NCBI RefSeq assembly: GCF_041053105.1
Contig: NZ_CP163444.1
Location: 744,001-808,000, forward strand
Source: Streptomyces sp. R44
GTDB taxonomy: Bacteria > Actinomycetota > Actinomycetes > Streptomycetales > Streptomycetaceae
Length of the DNA stretch: 64,000 nt
Direction: 5' to 3'
Shown here: one piece after another, positions 16,629-25,084 of the stretch
Layout: each line of letters begins with the position of its first letter
Numbering within the stretch: position 1 is the first letter of the stretch
Position numbers and translations under genes: made by a program
Notes under the pieces: generated by a model
Told to the model about the DNA's origin: nothing
The model's database searches: none
Seen by the model: only the letters and a program-made list of their open reading frames with translations

Positions 16629-18490
16629 GCGGGCACCGCCTCGGCCACGACGCGTACGGGTCCACGTACGGGTACGGGTTCGGGCGCGGCGGCGAGCAGT
16701 GCCCGGGTGTACGGGTCGCGGGGGCGCTCGCACAGCTCGTCGGCGTCTCCGGTCTCCACGATCCTGCCTCCGTGCATGACGGCGATGCGATGGCTGACCT
16801 GGCGGACGACGGCCAGGTCGTGGGCGATGAAGACGAGGGCGAGGCCCAGGTCGCGCTGGAGGTCGGTGAGCAGGCCGACGATCTGGGCCTGGACGGAGAC
16901 GTCGAGGGCCGAGACGGGTTCGTCGCAGATGAGGACGGCCGGTTCGGGGGCGAGGGCGCGGGCGATGCCGATGCGCTGGCGCTGGCCGCCGGAGAAGGAG
17001 CGCGGGTGCCGGTCGGCGGCGGCCGGGTCGAGGCCGACGAGGCGGAGGAGCTCCGCGACGCGGTCGGCCCGCTCCCCGGGGGCGCCGATGCGGAAGGCGC
17101 GCAGCGGTTCCGCGACGATCTCGCCGACGGTCATGCGGGGGTTGAGGGAGGCGTAGGGGTCCTGGAAGACCATCTGGACGCGGCGGCGTACGGCGTGCAG
17201 CTCGGCGCGGCGGGGGCGGGTGACGTCCTGGCCGTCGAGGAGGACGCGGCCGCCGTCGGCGGGATGGGCGTGGGCGAGGACCCGGGCGAGGGTGGACTTG
17301 CCGGAGCCGGACTCGCCGACGATGCCGAGGGTCTCCCCCGCCGCGAGGGTGAGCGAGACGTCGTCGAGGGCGGCGAAGCGGCGCCGGCGGCTGCCGTACG
17401 TCTTGCTCAGCGACTCGGCGGCGAGGACGACGGCGCCGGGCGCGGGGCGGTCGATCCGGGCGGGCGGCGGGGCCGGCGGGAGCAGCGGTTCGGCGTCGTC
17501 GGCGTGTGCGGCCCGCTCGACGACGGGCAGGCAGGCGACGCGTACGGTGCCGGTGACCGCGGTGAGCTGGGGCACGGCCGTGTGGCAGCGGTCCTCGGCG
17601 AGGGCGCAGCGGGCGGCGAAGGCGCAGCCGGCGAGCGGGAGGCTCAGGTCCGGCGGGGTGCCGGGGATGCCGGTGAGGCGGGTGCCGGAGGGTGCGGAGA
17701 GGCGGGGCACGGCGGCGAGGAGGCCGGCGGTGTAGGGGTGGCGCGGTCGGGTGAGGACGTCGGCGGTGGGGCCGTCCTCGACGACGGTGCCGCCGTACAT
17801 GACGAGGACGCGTTCGCAGGCGCGGGCGACGACGCCCATGTTGTGGGTGATGAGGACGAGCGCGGTGCCGGTGGTGCGGGTGAGTTCGCCGAGGAGGGTG
17901 AGGATCTGGTCCTGGACGGTGGCGTCGAGGGCGGTGGTGGGTTCGTCGGCGAGGAGGACGTCGGGTTCGCCGGCGAGGGCCATGGCGATGAGGACGCGCT
18001 GGCGCTGGCCGCCGGAGAACTGGTGCGGATGGTCGTCGAGGCGGCGCTCGGGGTCGGGGATGCCGACGAGGCGCAGGAGTTCGACGGCGCGGGCCCGACG
18101 GGCCGGCTTGTCGCGGCCGCCGTGGGCGCGGAGCACCTCGTCGAGGTGGCGGCCGACGGTGAGGACGGGGTTGAGGGCGGTCATCGGGTCCTGGAACACC
18201 ATGCCGATCCGGGCGCCGCGGACGGCCCGCAGCCGGTCCTCGCCGGCCGTGGCGAGGTCCTCGCCGTCGAGGCGTACGGCGCCGCCGGTGATCCGGCCGG
18301 TGCCGGGGAGCATCCGCAGCAGGGCGAGCGCGGTGGTGGACTTCCCGGAGCCGGACTCCCCGACGACGGCGAGGGTCTCGCCGCGCCGGAGCGTGAAGGA
18401 GACGTCCCGGACGGCGTGCAGGGTGCCGCCGTCCGGGGTGGTGAACTCCACGTCGAGGCCCTGGACTTCGAGGAGGGGCGGGGTGGTCAT
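16625..18490 (-). CDS. Fused double ABC transporter ATPase (Dpp/Opp DF type)
   Basis: This 621-residue protein contains two complete ABC ATPase domains, equivalent to DppD and DppF. Walker A is GESGSGK in both (lysines K50 and K398). The signature motif is FSGGQRQR in both, and Walker B ends in DEP. An oligopeptide-transporter C-terminal extension follows the first domain (CAFAARCALAEDRC). It energises import through the two permeases encoded just upstream. Overlapping start and stop codons (ATGA) join it to the permease gene before it and the maturase gene after it. Context suggests the cargo is a sulfate ester rather than a peptide; this is inference. Confidence 0.93.
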   Translation of the reverse strand: MTTPPLLEVQGLDVEFTTPDGGTLHAVRDVSFTLRRGETLAVVGESGSGKSTTALALLRMLPGTGRITGGAVRLDGEDLATAGEDRLRAVRGARIGMVFQDPMTALNPVLTVGRHLDEVLRAHGGRDKPARRARAVELLRLVGIPDPERRLDDHPHQFSGGQRQRVLIAMALAGEPDVLLADEPTTALDATVQDQILTLLGELTRTTGTALVLITHNMGVVARACERVLVMYGGTVVEDGPTADVLTRPRHPYTAGLLAAVPRLSAPSGTRLTGIPGTPPDLSLPLAGCAFAARCALAEDRCHTAVPQLTAVTGTVRVACLPVVERAAHADDAEPLLPPAPPPARIDRPAPGAVVLAAESLSKTYGSRRRRFAALDDVSLTLAAGETLGIVGESGSGKSTLARVLAHAHPADGGRVLLDGQDVTRPRRAELHAVRRRVQMVFQDPYASLNPRMTVGEIVAEPLRAFRIGAPGERADRVAELLRLVGLDPAAADRHPRSFSGGQRQRIGIARALAPEPAVLICDEPVSALDVSVQAQIVGLLTDLQRDLGLALVFIAHDLAVVRQVSHRIAVMHGGRIVETGDADELCERPRDPYTRALLAAAPEPVPVRGPVRVVAEAVPA

Positions 18491-19350
18491 CGGCGTATCT
18501 CCCGGTTCAGCGCCTCGGCGGTCAGGGAGAGGCCGAGGACGAGCGCGGTCACGGTCACGAGCGGTCCTGCGGCGAAGTGCGGTGCCTGGGCGAGGTAGGG
18601 CATGGACTGGCTGAGGACGGCTCCGAGGGTGGGCTCGGGGGGCCGGACGCCGACGCCGAGGAAGCTCATGGCGCCTTCGATGAAGACGGCGACGGTGAGG
18701 GAGACGGCGATCTGGACGACGAGCGGGTCGGCGGCGTTGGGCAGGATGTGCCGGGTGAGGATCCTGCCCCCCGAGGTGCCGCCGACGCGGGCCGCCGTCA
18801 CGTACTCCCGGCCGCGCTGGACGAGGATGCCGGTGCGCAGGAGCCGTCCGAAGACGGGGATCTCGGCGAGGGCGATGACGAGGATCACGGGCAGCCGGCC
18901 GGGGCCGAGGATCGCGGTCACGGCGAGCGCGAGGATCAGTCCGGGGAAGGCGAGGATCAGGTCGAAGGTCCGCTGGACGACGGTGTCGAGGACCGGGTGC
19001 GCGGCCGCGGCGAGGGCAAAGAGGCAGCCGAGTGCGGCCCCGAGGGGGACGGCGGCGGCGATGATGCCGAGGTCCGCGCGGATGCCGTACAGGAGGCGGG
19101 CGAGGAGGTCGCGGCCGAGGTCGTCGGTGCCGAGCGGGTGCCCGGGGGTGCCGGGCCCGGCGAGCGCCAGGGCGCTCTGGTCGGTGGGGCCGTGTCCGGT
19201 GAGGAGCGGGGCGAGGAGTCCGGCGAGGACGACGACGCCGACGAGGGCGAGGCCGGTGCGGCCGCGGGCGGTGGCGAGGGCGGCGAGGTAGGGGTGGCGG
19301 GGTCGTCGCGCACGGGGCGTCGCGGTCTTGAGGAGCGTGGTCGTGGTCAT
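18487..19350 (-). CDS. ABC transporter permease (DppC-like)
   Basis: This 287-residue integral membrane protein has the BPD_transp_1 fold. It has an N-terminal cytoplasmic tail with arginines, then about six membrane helices. The loop that contacts the ATPase is REYVTAARVGGTSGGRILTR. HPLGTDDLGRDLLARLLYG is the hallmark of DppC/OppC proteins. It pairs with the DppB-type permease whose stop codon overlaps its ribosome-binding region. The ATG at 19350 has GGAG eight bases upstream; a GTG three codons earlier is possible. It belongs to the putative sulfate-ester importer. Confidence 0.92.
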   Translation of the reverse strand: MTTTTLLKTATPRARRPRHPYLAALATARGRTGLALVGVVVLAGLLAPLLTGHGPTDQSALALAGPGTPGHPLGTDDLGRDLLARLLYGIRADLGIIAAAVPLGAALGCLFALAAAAHPVLDTVVQRTFDLILAFPGLILALAVTAILGPGRLPVILVIALAEIPVFGRLLRTGILVQRGREYVTAARVGGTSGGRILTRHILPNAADPLVVQIAVSLTVAVFIEGAMSFLGVGVRPPEPTLGAVLSQSMPYLAQAPHFAAGPLVTVTALVLGLSLTAEALNREIRR

Positions 19351-19355
19351 GGCGG

Positions 19356-20300
19356 TCACTCCCACCTGATCCGGGGGTCGAGCCGGGCGTGGACGAGGTC
19401 GGTGAGCAGCTGGACGAGGACGAAGGCGGTGACGAGGAGGAGCAGGAGGTCCTGGACGACGGGGTAGTCGCGGCGGATCAGGGCCTGTTCGGCGAGCTGT
19501 CCGAGGCCGGGCCAGGCGAAGATCGCCTCGACCAGCACGGCGCCGCCGAGGAGGTTGCCGGTCTGCATGCCGAGGAGGGTGACGACGGGCGGGAGGGCGT
19601 TGGGCAGGGCGTGCCGCCACAGCAGCCGTCGGGGGGCGATGCCGGCGGCGGTGGCGGTGCGCACGTAGTCCTCGGCGAGGGCGCGTTCGATGCCGTCCTT
19701 GAGGTAGCGGCCGAGGACGGCGGCACTGGGCAGGGCGAGGCAGAGGGAGGGCAGCAGCAGGTACTGGACGCCGAGGTCGGGTGCGGTGAGGAGGGGGACG
19801 CGGCCGCCCGGGGGCAGCACGCCGAGGAGTACGGAGAAGAGGAGGACGAGGAGGACGCCGGTGACGAAGGGCGGGACGGCGAGGGCGCCGGTGGTGAGGA
19901 TCCGTACGGTGCCGAGGACCCAGCGGTTGCGGGAGGTCGCGCCGAGGATGCCGAAGGCGGCGCCGAGGACGACGACGAACAGCAGGGCCCCGAGGGTGAG
20001 TTCGACGGTGGCGCCCAGTCCGTCGCCGATGAGGTCGGCGGTCTGTCCGCCGATCGCGTAGGAGGGTCCGAGGTCGCCGGTGAGGAGGTCGCCGAGCCAC
20101 CGTGCGTACTGGGTGGGCAGCGGCGCGTCGAGGCCGAGGCGGGCCCGGATCGCGGCCTCGGCCTCGGGGCTCGCGTCGGGTCCGGCGAGGACGGCGGCGG
20201 GATCGCCGGGGACGAGCCGGAGGACGGCGAAGGCGAGGACGGAGGCGATGAGGAGGACGAGGAGGGCGGAGGGGAGCCTCCGCAGGAGGTAGCCGCGCAC
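19356..20300 (-). CDS. ABC transporter permease (DppB-like)
   Basis: This 314-residue membrane protein begins with the DppB/OppB signature RGYLLRRLPSALLVLLIASV and RLVPGDPA. It continues through about six membrane helices to the ATPase-coupling loop EDYVRTATAAGIAPRRLLWRH and the terminal HARLDPRIRWE. It starts with GTG one base after the binding-protein gene ends, so the operon is very compact. It forms the translocation pore with the DppC-like protein. The family normally moves peptides or nickel, but members for other solutes are known. Confidence 0.92.
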   Translation of the reverse strand: MRGYLLRRLPSALLVLLIASVLAFAVLRLVPGDPAAVLAGPDASPEAEAAIRARLGLDAPLPTQYARWLGDLLTGDLGPSYAIGGQTADLIGDGLGATVELTLGALLFVVVLGAAFGILGATSRNRWVLGTVRILTTGALAVPPFVTGVLLVLLFSVLLGVLPPGGRVPLLTAPDLGVQYLLLPSLCLALPSAAVLGRYLKDGIERALAEDYVRTATAAGIAPRRLLWRHALPNALPPVVTLLGMQTGNLLGGAVLVEAIFAWPGLGQLAEQALIRRDYPVVQDLLLLLVTAFVLVQLLTDLVHARLDPRIRWE

Positions 20301-20301
20301 G

Positions 20302-21894
20302 TCAGCCCGCCAGGTAGGCGTCGTCGAGGTTGAGGTAGGAGAACTTGTTGAGGGTGACGCCGTGCAGCTTCTTCGCGGAGACCTGGACGGAGCCGCGGAT
20401 GACGAGGTCGATGATGAACGCCTCGTCGAGGAGGGTGTCGGTGATCTGCCGGCGCAGCGCGTTGGCGCGGGCGTCGGTCTCGGGGGTGGTCCAGGCCTCG
20501 CGGACGACCTCGGTGTAGGCGGCGGAGCGGAACCTGGAGGTGTTCTTGGCCTCGTTGAAGGGGTAGGCGCTGACGGCGAGGGTGGAGGGCTGCACCTGGG
20601 CGAAGCCGTGGCCCATGGTCCAGAGGGCGGGCATGGACTGGGAGATGAGCTTCTTCTGGGCGGTGGCCGGGTCGGTGGGCTGGAGGGTGACCTGGACGCC
20701 GATCTGCTTGAGGTCGTACTGGATCGCTTCGGCGACGGCGGTGTCGCCGGGCAGGCCGAGGTGGAGCAGCGGGAGGTCGAGCCGGGAGTGGCCGGCGGAC
20801 TTGAGGAGTTCGCGGGCCTTGCCGGGGTTGTACGTGTAGTGGGTGCGGCCTGCCTCGCTGAAGGCGGGTGAGGACTTGGGCCAGGGGGTGGCGGACGCGA
20901 GGCCGTGGCCGCCGAGGACCTGCTTGAGGATGCGCTCGCGGTCGACGCCCTGGGCGAGGGCCTGCCGGACGGTCTTGTCGTTCAGGGGGGCGACCGTGGT
21001 GTTGACGCCGAGGTACAGGGCTCCGGCGCCGGTGGCGTACTCGCTGAGGGTGAGTTCGGGGGTGGCGGTGACGGTGGCGAGGTTGTTGCCGGGGACGTCG
21101 AAGGAGAGCTGGGACTGGCCGGTGCGCAGGGAGGAGAGCAGGGCGTCGGCCTGCGGCACGACGCGGAACTCGACGGCGTCCAGGTAGGGGCGGTCGGGCT
21201 GCCAGTACTTCTCGTTGCGGGTGAAGGCGAGGCCGGCGCCGGGGCTCCACCTGGTGAGCTTGAAGGGGCCGGTGCCGTTGAGCTTCTTGCCCGTCACGGC
21301 GTCCTCGACGCTGTTCCGGTCGGTGAGGATCATGAACTCGAAGAGGTCGAACAGGTTGTTCACCGGATGCGCGAGCTTGAGTACGAGCTCGTGGTCGCCG
21401 CGCTTCTCGAAGCCGGCGACGGCGGCGGCCGTCGCTCTCAACTGGGAGGCGCGGAGCGGGTTCTGAAGGTTCTTCACCGCGAAGATCACGTCGTCGGCGG
21501 TGAAGGGACGCCCGTCGTGGTAGGTCACTCCGGTGCGCAGCTTGAGGGTGAGGGAGCGGCCGTCCTTCGCGTACTCCCAGGAGGTGGCGAGTTCGGGCTG
21601 CGGCTTCAACCGGTCGTCGTACCGGGTGAGCGTGTTGTAGACGAGCCGCTGCTGGAGCGACTGGCCGCTCTGGGCGAACAGCAGGCTCGGCGTGAAGTCC
21701 GAGTTGATGGCGACCGTGAGGGTGCCGCCGCGCTTCGGTGCCGCGGCCGCCTGGCCGGCCGGCGCCTCGGCCTCGGAGACGGCGGAGCGGCACCCCGCGA
21801 GGCCGAGACCGAGCAGCAGGGTGCCGCCACCCGCGGCGCGCAGGGTGGTGCGCCGGGAGAGGGCGGTGGGCGTGGAGGGGTACAGCTCGGTCAT
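20302..21894 (-). CDS. Extracellular solute-binding lipoprotein (SBP_bac_5, Dpp/Opp type)
   Basis: This 530-residue protein is the substrate receptor of the importer. Its signal sequence combines an SRRTTLRAAGG twin-arginine-like start with a lipobox LAGC (lipidated C35), so it should be anchored to the outer face of the membrane. The mature part shows SBP_bac_5 landmarks such as TYHDGRPFTADDVIFAVK and KLNGTGPFKLTRW. The ATG at 21894 is chosen from the signal sequence. It is the first structural gene of the operon, with a 249-base leader between it and the Cys-containing leader peptide. The bound ligand is unknown; a sulfate ester is suggested by the sulfatase and maturase downstream. Confidence 0.92.
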   Translation of the reverse strand: MTELYPSTPTALSRRTTLRAAGGGTLLLGLGLAGCRSAVSEAEAPAGQAAAAPKRGGTLTVAINSDFTPSLLFAQSGQSLQQRLVYNTLTRYDDRLKPQPELATSWEYAKDGRSLTLKLRTGVTYHDGRPFTADDVIFAVKNLQNPLRASQLRATAAAVAGFEKRGDHELVLKLAHPVNNLFDLFEFMILTDRNSVEDAVTGKKLNGTGPFKLTRWSPGAGLAFTRNEKYWQPDRPYLDAVEFRVVPQADALLSSLRTGQSQLSFDVPGNNLATVTATPELTLSEYATGAGALYLGVNTTVAPLNDKTVRQALAQGVDRERILKQVLGGHGLASATPWPKSSPAFSEAGRTHYTYNPGKARELLKSAGHSRLDLPLLHLGLPGDTAVAEAIQYDLKQIGVQVTLQPTDPATAQKKLISQSMPALWTMGHGFAQVQPSTLAVSAYPFNEAKNTSRFRSAAYTEVVREAWTTPETDARANALRRQITDTLLDEAFIIDLVIRGSVQVSAKKLHGVTLNKFSYLNLDDAYLAG

Positions 21895-22143
21895 CGATGC
21901 CTGCCTGTGAAGGAGAGTGTGAGGCCGCAGGGTGCTGGGTGCTGGGTGCACAGATTTGTTCCGCTGCGGAAGGAAGAAGGCGCGCAGAGACGCCCGCGGG
22001 GCCGGGAAGGCGCGCGGAGGTGTACGGGGAGGGGGCACGCCACTGCGCCGGATCGGCGCACGGCGTCTCAGCGGGAGAGAGGCGAGGGGCCCGCGTGCGG
22101 CAGGACCGGGGCGGGGGCGGCGGGGCCGGTACCGGCGCCTGGA
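21895..22143 (-). promoter_or_regulatory. Long untranslated leader between the leader peptide and the sulfate-ester operon
   Basis: This 249-base stretch carries no gene. It contains a perfect small hairpin at 22044-22060 (TGCGCCG, loop GAT, CGGCGCA) and other GC-rich dyads that could form alternative structures. Its position between a cysteine-containing leader peptide and the first structural gene suggests an attenuation or anti-attenuation region, but no U-tract terminator is evident. Confidence 0.45.
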
Positions 22144-22227
22144 TCAGGCGCGAACGGCACAGACCGCGCTGGCCTGTCGACAGAGGTCGACGTGCCTGCG
22201 GGAGATGAGACGCATGCCCTGATTCAC
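22144..22227 (-). CDS. Cysteine-type leader peptide (actinobacterial RxHVDLCR family)
   Basis: This 27-codon frame contains the core RLISRRHVDLCRQASAVC. It matches the small leader peptides found ahead of sulfur-assimilation genes in Streptomyces (xRxHVDLxRxxSAxC). Its GTG start lies exactly six bases after a CATATT -10 box, so it is probably translated from a leaderless message. An internal ATG at 22215 is an alternative. Both cysteine codons are TGT, the codon this GC-rich genome should use least. The first (22180-22182) lies in a GTCGAC/GTCGAC hairpin (22176-22191). Slow decoding at low cysteinyl-tRNA could open that structure and raise expression of the downstream operon (inferred). Confidence 0.8.
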   Translation of the reverse strand: MNQGMRLISRRHVDLCRQASAVCAVRA

Positions 22228-22233
22228 GGGAGC

Positions 22234-22263
22234 AATATGACAGCGGCTTCGCGGAGCGGTCAA
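22234..22263 (-). promoter_or_regulatory. Promoter of the sulfate-ester uptake operon
   Basis: On the minus strand TTGACC (22263-22258) and CATATT (22239-22234) are separated by 18 bp. This is a good match to a housekeeping-sigma promoter and unusually strong for this genome. Transcription would start at or next to the GTG of the leader peptide at 22227. Confidence 0.7.
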
Positions 22264-22291
22264 CTTCCCTTGACCGCATACCGAGACGGGA

Positions 22292-23524
22292 TCACCTCGC
22301 GCCGCTCGCGGACAGCAGCTCGCCGATGGTCTCAAAAGGCCTTCTGAACAGGGGATTCAGCAGTACCGTGCCCGCCGCGACGGGCAGCGTGGCCGGTCCG
22401 GCATGTGGACTGACGATGCGTTCGGGGTCGTCGCAGACATGCGAGAGGTCGATGGCGGCCCCGCGGATCTCCTCCAGGTAGTCGGGTTCGAGGACGCTGG
22501 ACTGCTCGGTCACGACGACCAGATCGGGGTTGAGGACGTCGAGCAGGAGCGCGACGGCGCGTCCGACCGCACGGGCGCGTTCGCGCAGCAGCCGGTCGGC
22601 GCGCCGGTCCCCGGCCGCGGCCGCGTCCACCACGAGGGAGGTGTCGGGCTCGGGCACGATGCCCCGGCGGACGGCGGTGGCCGCGAGGGCGGTGTTGGAC
22701 GCCGTGGCCTCCAGACAGCCGGAACGCCCGCACGGGCAGGGCGCGGTGGAATCCGGTACGGGGAGGTGGGCCACGTCTCCGGCGGCGGCACCCGGTCCCT
22801 GGTGCACGACCCCGGCGAGGCCGACGGCCGCGTCGACGACGTTGCCGACGAAGAGGTGGACCAGGCTCCGGCGGGCGGCGGGCCGGCCGAAGAGGATCTC
22901 CGACTGGGCGATGGAGCGGGCGTGGTTGTCCAGGCGTACGGTGCGGCCGCCGAGGCCGCGGGCGAGTTCGGCGGCCAGCGGGCGGCGCTGCCAGCCCAGG
23001 GCGTCGTGACGGACCACCACCCCCTCGGCGGGGTCCACCCAGCCGCCGACCGCGGCGCCGACGCCGAGCAGGGGGCGTCCCCGCGCGTGGGCGTCGAGGA
23101 AGCCGCGCAGTTCACGGGCGATCGCGCCGGGCAGGGCGTCCGGCGCGATGCCGCCGTGCGGGTAGGTGCGCCGGGCGACCACCTGTCCGCGCAGATCGAC
23201 GAGGGCGAACGTCGAGCCGGGGACGCCCAGGTGGACACCGCCCGCGACGGGTCCGCCGGTGGCGCCGATGTGCAGGTCGACGGGGATCTGGGGCCGTCCC
23301 ACTCCCCCGCCTCCGGCGAGTTCGGGCAGCTCGCGCAGGAGCCCGAGCCGGGTCAGGTCGGTGGCCTGGCGCGAGACGGCGGCGGGGCTGAGGCCGGAGA
23401 GCCGTGCGACGGCGCTGCGGGCGACCGGGCCGTGGTCGAGGACGGTCCTCAGCACGGTGGCGGCGTTGGCCTCGCGCCGGCCGTCGCCCGCCATGCGGGA
23501 GCCGTGCGGGGTGGTCGTCGTCAT
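22292..23524 (-). CDS. ROK family transcriptional regulator
   Basis: This 410-residue protein has an N-terminal winged helix-turn-helix (ARSAVARLSGLSPAAVSRQATDL). A ROK sugar-kinase-like domain follows with the zinc-binding CPCGRSGCLE motif. The ATP-binding DxGxT motif expected in true kinases is degenerate (GVHLGVPGS), which fits a regulator. The ATG at 23524 has GAGAGG five bases upstream; a GTG six codons earlier is possible. It lies between the sulfate-ester operon and the divergent alkylsulfatase gene and is the obvious local regulator of one or both. ROK proteins usually sense sugars, so the effector may be a sugar sulfate or its product (inference). Confidence 0.88.
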   Translation of the reverse strand: MTTTTPHGSRMAGDGRREANAATVLRTVLDHGPVARSAVARLSGLSPAAVSRQATDLTRLGLLRELPELAGGGGVGRPQIPVDLHIGATGGPVAGGVHLGVPGSTFALVDLRGQVVARRTYPHGGIAPDALPGAIARELRGFLDAHARGRPLLGVGAAVGGWVDPAEGVVVRHDALGWQRRPLAAELARGLGGRTVRLDNHARSIAQSEILFGRPAARRSLVHLFVGNVVDAAVGLAGVVHQGPGAAAGDVAHLPVPDSTAPCPCGRSGCLEATASNTALAATAVRRGIVPEPDTSLVVDAAAAGDRRADRLLRERARAVGRAVALLLDVLNPDLVVVTEQSSVLEPDYLEEIRGAAIDLSHVCDDPERIVSPHAGPATLPVAAGTVLLNPLFRRPFETIGELLSASGAR

Positions 23525-23703
23525 CGTCGCCTCTCTGGTCACTGTTGCGGTGGTGTGAAATCCCGGGGCGGCCGGACGCGGGCCCGCCGGCCGCCCGTTC
23601 GGCCCCGGCCGGCCCCTCCGGCCGGAGGGGAGTCGTCGCAGGTCAACGGCGGTTCCGCCGAGTGCGCGGAGTCCGGCCCCCGGCGCCGGGCAGGCGCCGA
23701 TTC

Positions 23704-23723
23704 AACCATCGCGAGCGGTGGTT
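23704..23723. promoter_or_regulatory. Candidate 20-bp operator between the ROK regulator and the dioxygenase
   Basis: AACCATCGCGAGCGGTGGTT has 5-bp perfect outer arms (AACCA/TGGTT) and matches its reverse complement at 16 of 20 positions. It lies about 180 bp upstream of the ROK gene start and 370 bp upstream of the dioxygenase. It could be the ROK operator; nothing in the sequence proves it. Confidence 0.3.
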
Positions 23724-23870
23724 CGGGGCACGGGCGGCCGCTTGACGTCCGGCGGCGGCCGCTGCGAGTCTCCGGGACATGTTCGCGACCTCGTCCTGTA
23801 CCGCCGTCTGCGGCGCCTGATCCTCGCGACCCTCGCGCGGTGACCGGCCCGCCGGTCCGGCCGCCGCCCT

Positions 23871-23955
23871 CGTACGAGCCTGCCTGTCGTACAGCCTCCC
23901 TCGTACGCCCTGCCTCTCGTACGGTCCTCCCTCTCGTACCCCTCTGTCTCGTACG
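23871..23955. repeat. Six iterated CGTACG-type sites upstream of the alkylsulfatase dioxygenase gene
   Basis: CGTACG or a one-base variant occurs at 23871, 23888, 23902, 23918, 23935 and 23950, that is, every 14-17 bp. Most copies are embedded in CCTCTCGTACG-like pyrimidine-rich context. The array covers 85 bp and ends about 140 bp before the dioxygenase start. The rest of the intergenic stretch 23525-24093 has the 20-bp palindrome, an AT-rich GATTAATTC segment near 24050 that may include a -10 box, and nothing else I recognise. Confidence 0.6.
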
Positions 23956-24093
23956 GCCCGCCGCCGCGGCCCCGCCTCATCCTCGGCCCGGCGTCCGGCT
24001 CGTGCCGCCCTCCTCGGGCATCCGTCACTTCATTGCTTCCGCTCCGAGATTAATTCCTCCGGGACTTCCCCGGACCGCCGAAAGGACCGCGTC

Positions 24094-25035
24094 ATGTCGA
24101 CCGCGACCACCTCCGTCACCGTCCAGAAGGTCGGCGGCCGCCTCGGCGCCGTCATCTCCGGCGTCCGCCTCGGCGGCGACCTCCCCGCCGAGACCGTCGC
24201 CGAGATCCGGGCCGCGCTCCTCGCGCACAAGGTCGTCTTCTTCCGGGGCCAGGACCACCTGGACGAGGAGGCCCACGAGGCCTTCGGCCGGCTCCTCGGG
24301 ACGCCCGTGGCCCACCCCACCGTGCCGTCGGCCGACGGCCGTTACTCCTTCCCGATCGACTCCGACCACGGCGGCCGGGCCAACCAGTGGCACAGCGACG
24401 TGACCTTCGTGCCCGCCTACCCCGCCTTCTCCGTCCTGCGCGCGGTCGTCATCCCGCCCTACGGCGGCAACACCCTCTGGGCCAACACCGCGACGGCGTA
24501 CGAGAAGCTGCCCGAACCGCTGCGCGCCCTGGCCGACGGCCTGCGCGCCGTGCACTCCAACGACTACGACTACGCGGCCCTGCGCCCCGGGGTCCTGCCG
24601 GAGCAGCTCCAGCGCTTCCGCGAGGTCTTCGCGTCGACGAAGTTCCTCACCGAGCACCCGGTCGTGCGGGTCCACCCGGAGACCGGGGAGCGGACCCTGC
24701 TCCTGGGCAACTTCGTCCAGCGGATCAGCGGTCTGACGGGCGCCGACTCCCGCACCCTGCTCGACCTCTTCCAGGGCCACATCGAGCGCCCGGAGAACAC
24801 GGTGCGCTGGCAGTGGCAGGTCGGTGACGTCGCGATCTGGGACAACCGCGCCACCCAGCACTACGGCGTGGACGACTCCGACGACCACGAGCGCAAGCTG
24901 CGCCGGGTGACCATCGACGGCGACGTGCCGGTCGGCGTGGACGGCCGCTCCTCGGTGCTGCTCGCACCCGAGTCGGTGCCGGAGCCGGCGTTCGGCATCG
25001 CCTCCGGCGACTCGGCGGCACCGGCGGCGGTGTGA
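24094..25035 (+). CDS. TauD/TfdA family Fe(II)/2-oxoglutarate dioxygenase, alkylsulfatase (AtsK/Rv3406) type
   Basis: This 313-residue enzyme has the iron-binding facial triad H100-x-D102 (WHSDVTF) and H256 (DNRATQHYG), with the 2-oxoglutarate-binding arginine at R271 (RRVTI). By memory its segments [49 protein letters not shown] and [13 protein letters not shown] closely follow Mycobacterium tuberculosis Rv3406 and Pseudomonas AtsK. Those enzymes oxidise alkyl sulfates to an aldehyde and sulfate. I therefore favour alkylsulfatase over taurine dioxygenase. The ATG is preceded by AAAGGA. The gene is divergent from the ROK regulator and complements the hydrolytic sulfatases in sulfur scavenging. 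Confidence 0.9.
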   Translation: MSTATTSVTVQKVGGRLGAVISGVRLGGDLPAETVAEIRAALLAHKVVFFRGQDHLDEEAHEAFGRLLGTPVAHPTVPSADGRYSFPIDSDHGGRANQWHSDVTFVPAYPAFSVLRAVVIPPYGGNTLWANTATAYEKLPEPLRALADGLRAVHSNDYDYAALRPGVLPEQLQRFREVFASTKFLTEHPVVRVHPETGERTLLLGNFVQRISGLTGADSRTLLDLFQGHIERPENTVRWQWQVGDVAIWDNRATQHYGVDDSDDHERKLRRVTIDGDVPVGVDGRSSVLLAPESVPEPAFGIASGDSAAPAAV

Positions 25036-25042
25036 TCCGTGT

Positions 25043-25071
25043 CCGCCCCGGGTGGCCCGCACCCGGGGCGG
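25043..25071. terminator. Bidirectional terminator hairpin
   Basis: A perfect 12-bp stem (CCGCCCCGGGTG and its complement) with a 5-base loop lies between the convergent dioxygenase and cupin genes. There is no T-tract, which is usual for Streptomyces terminators. Confidence 0.7.
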
Positions 25072-25084
25072 GGGTGCGCGGGGG

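Noticed and set aside
24094..25035. Taurine dioxygenase (TauD) proper
   Set aside because: The motif context follows AtsK/Rv3406 alkylsulfatases more closely, and no taurine transporter genes are adjacent.
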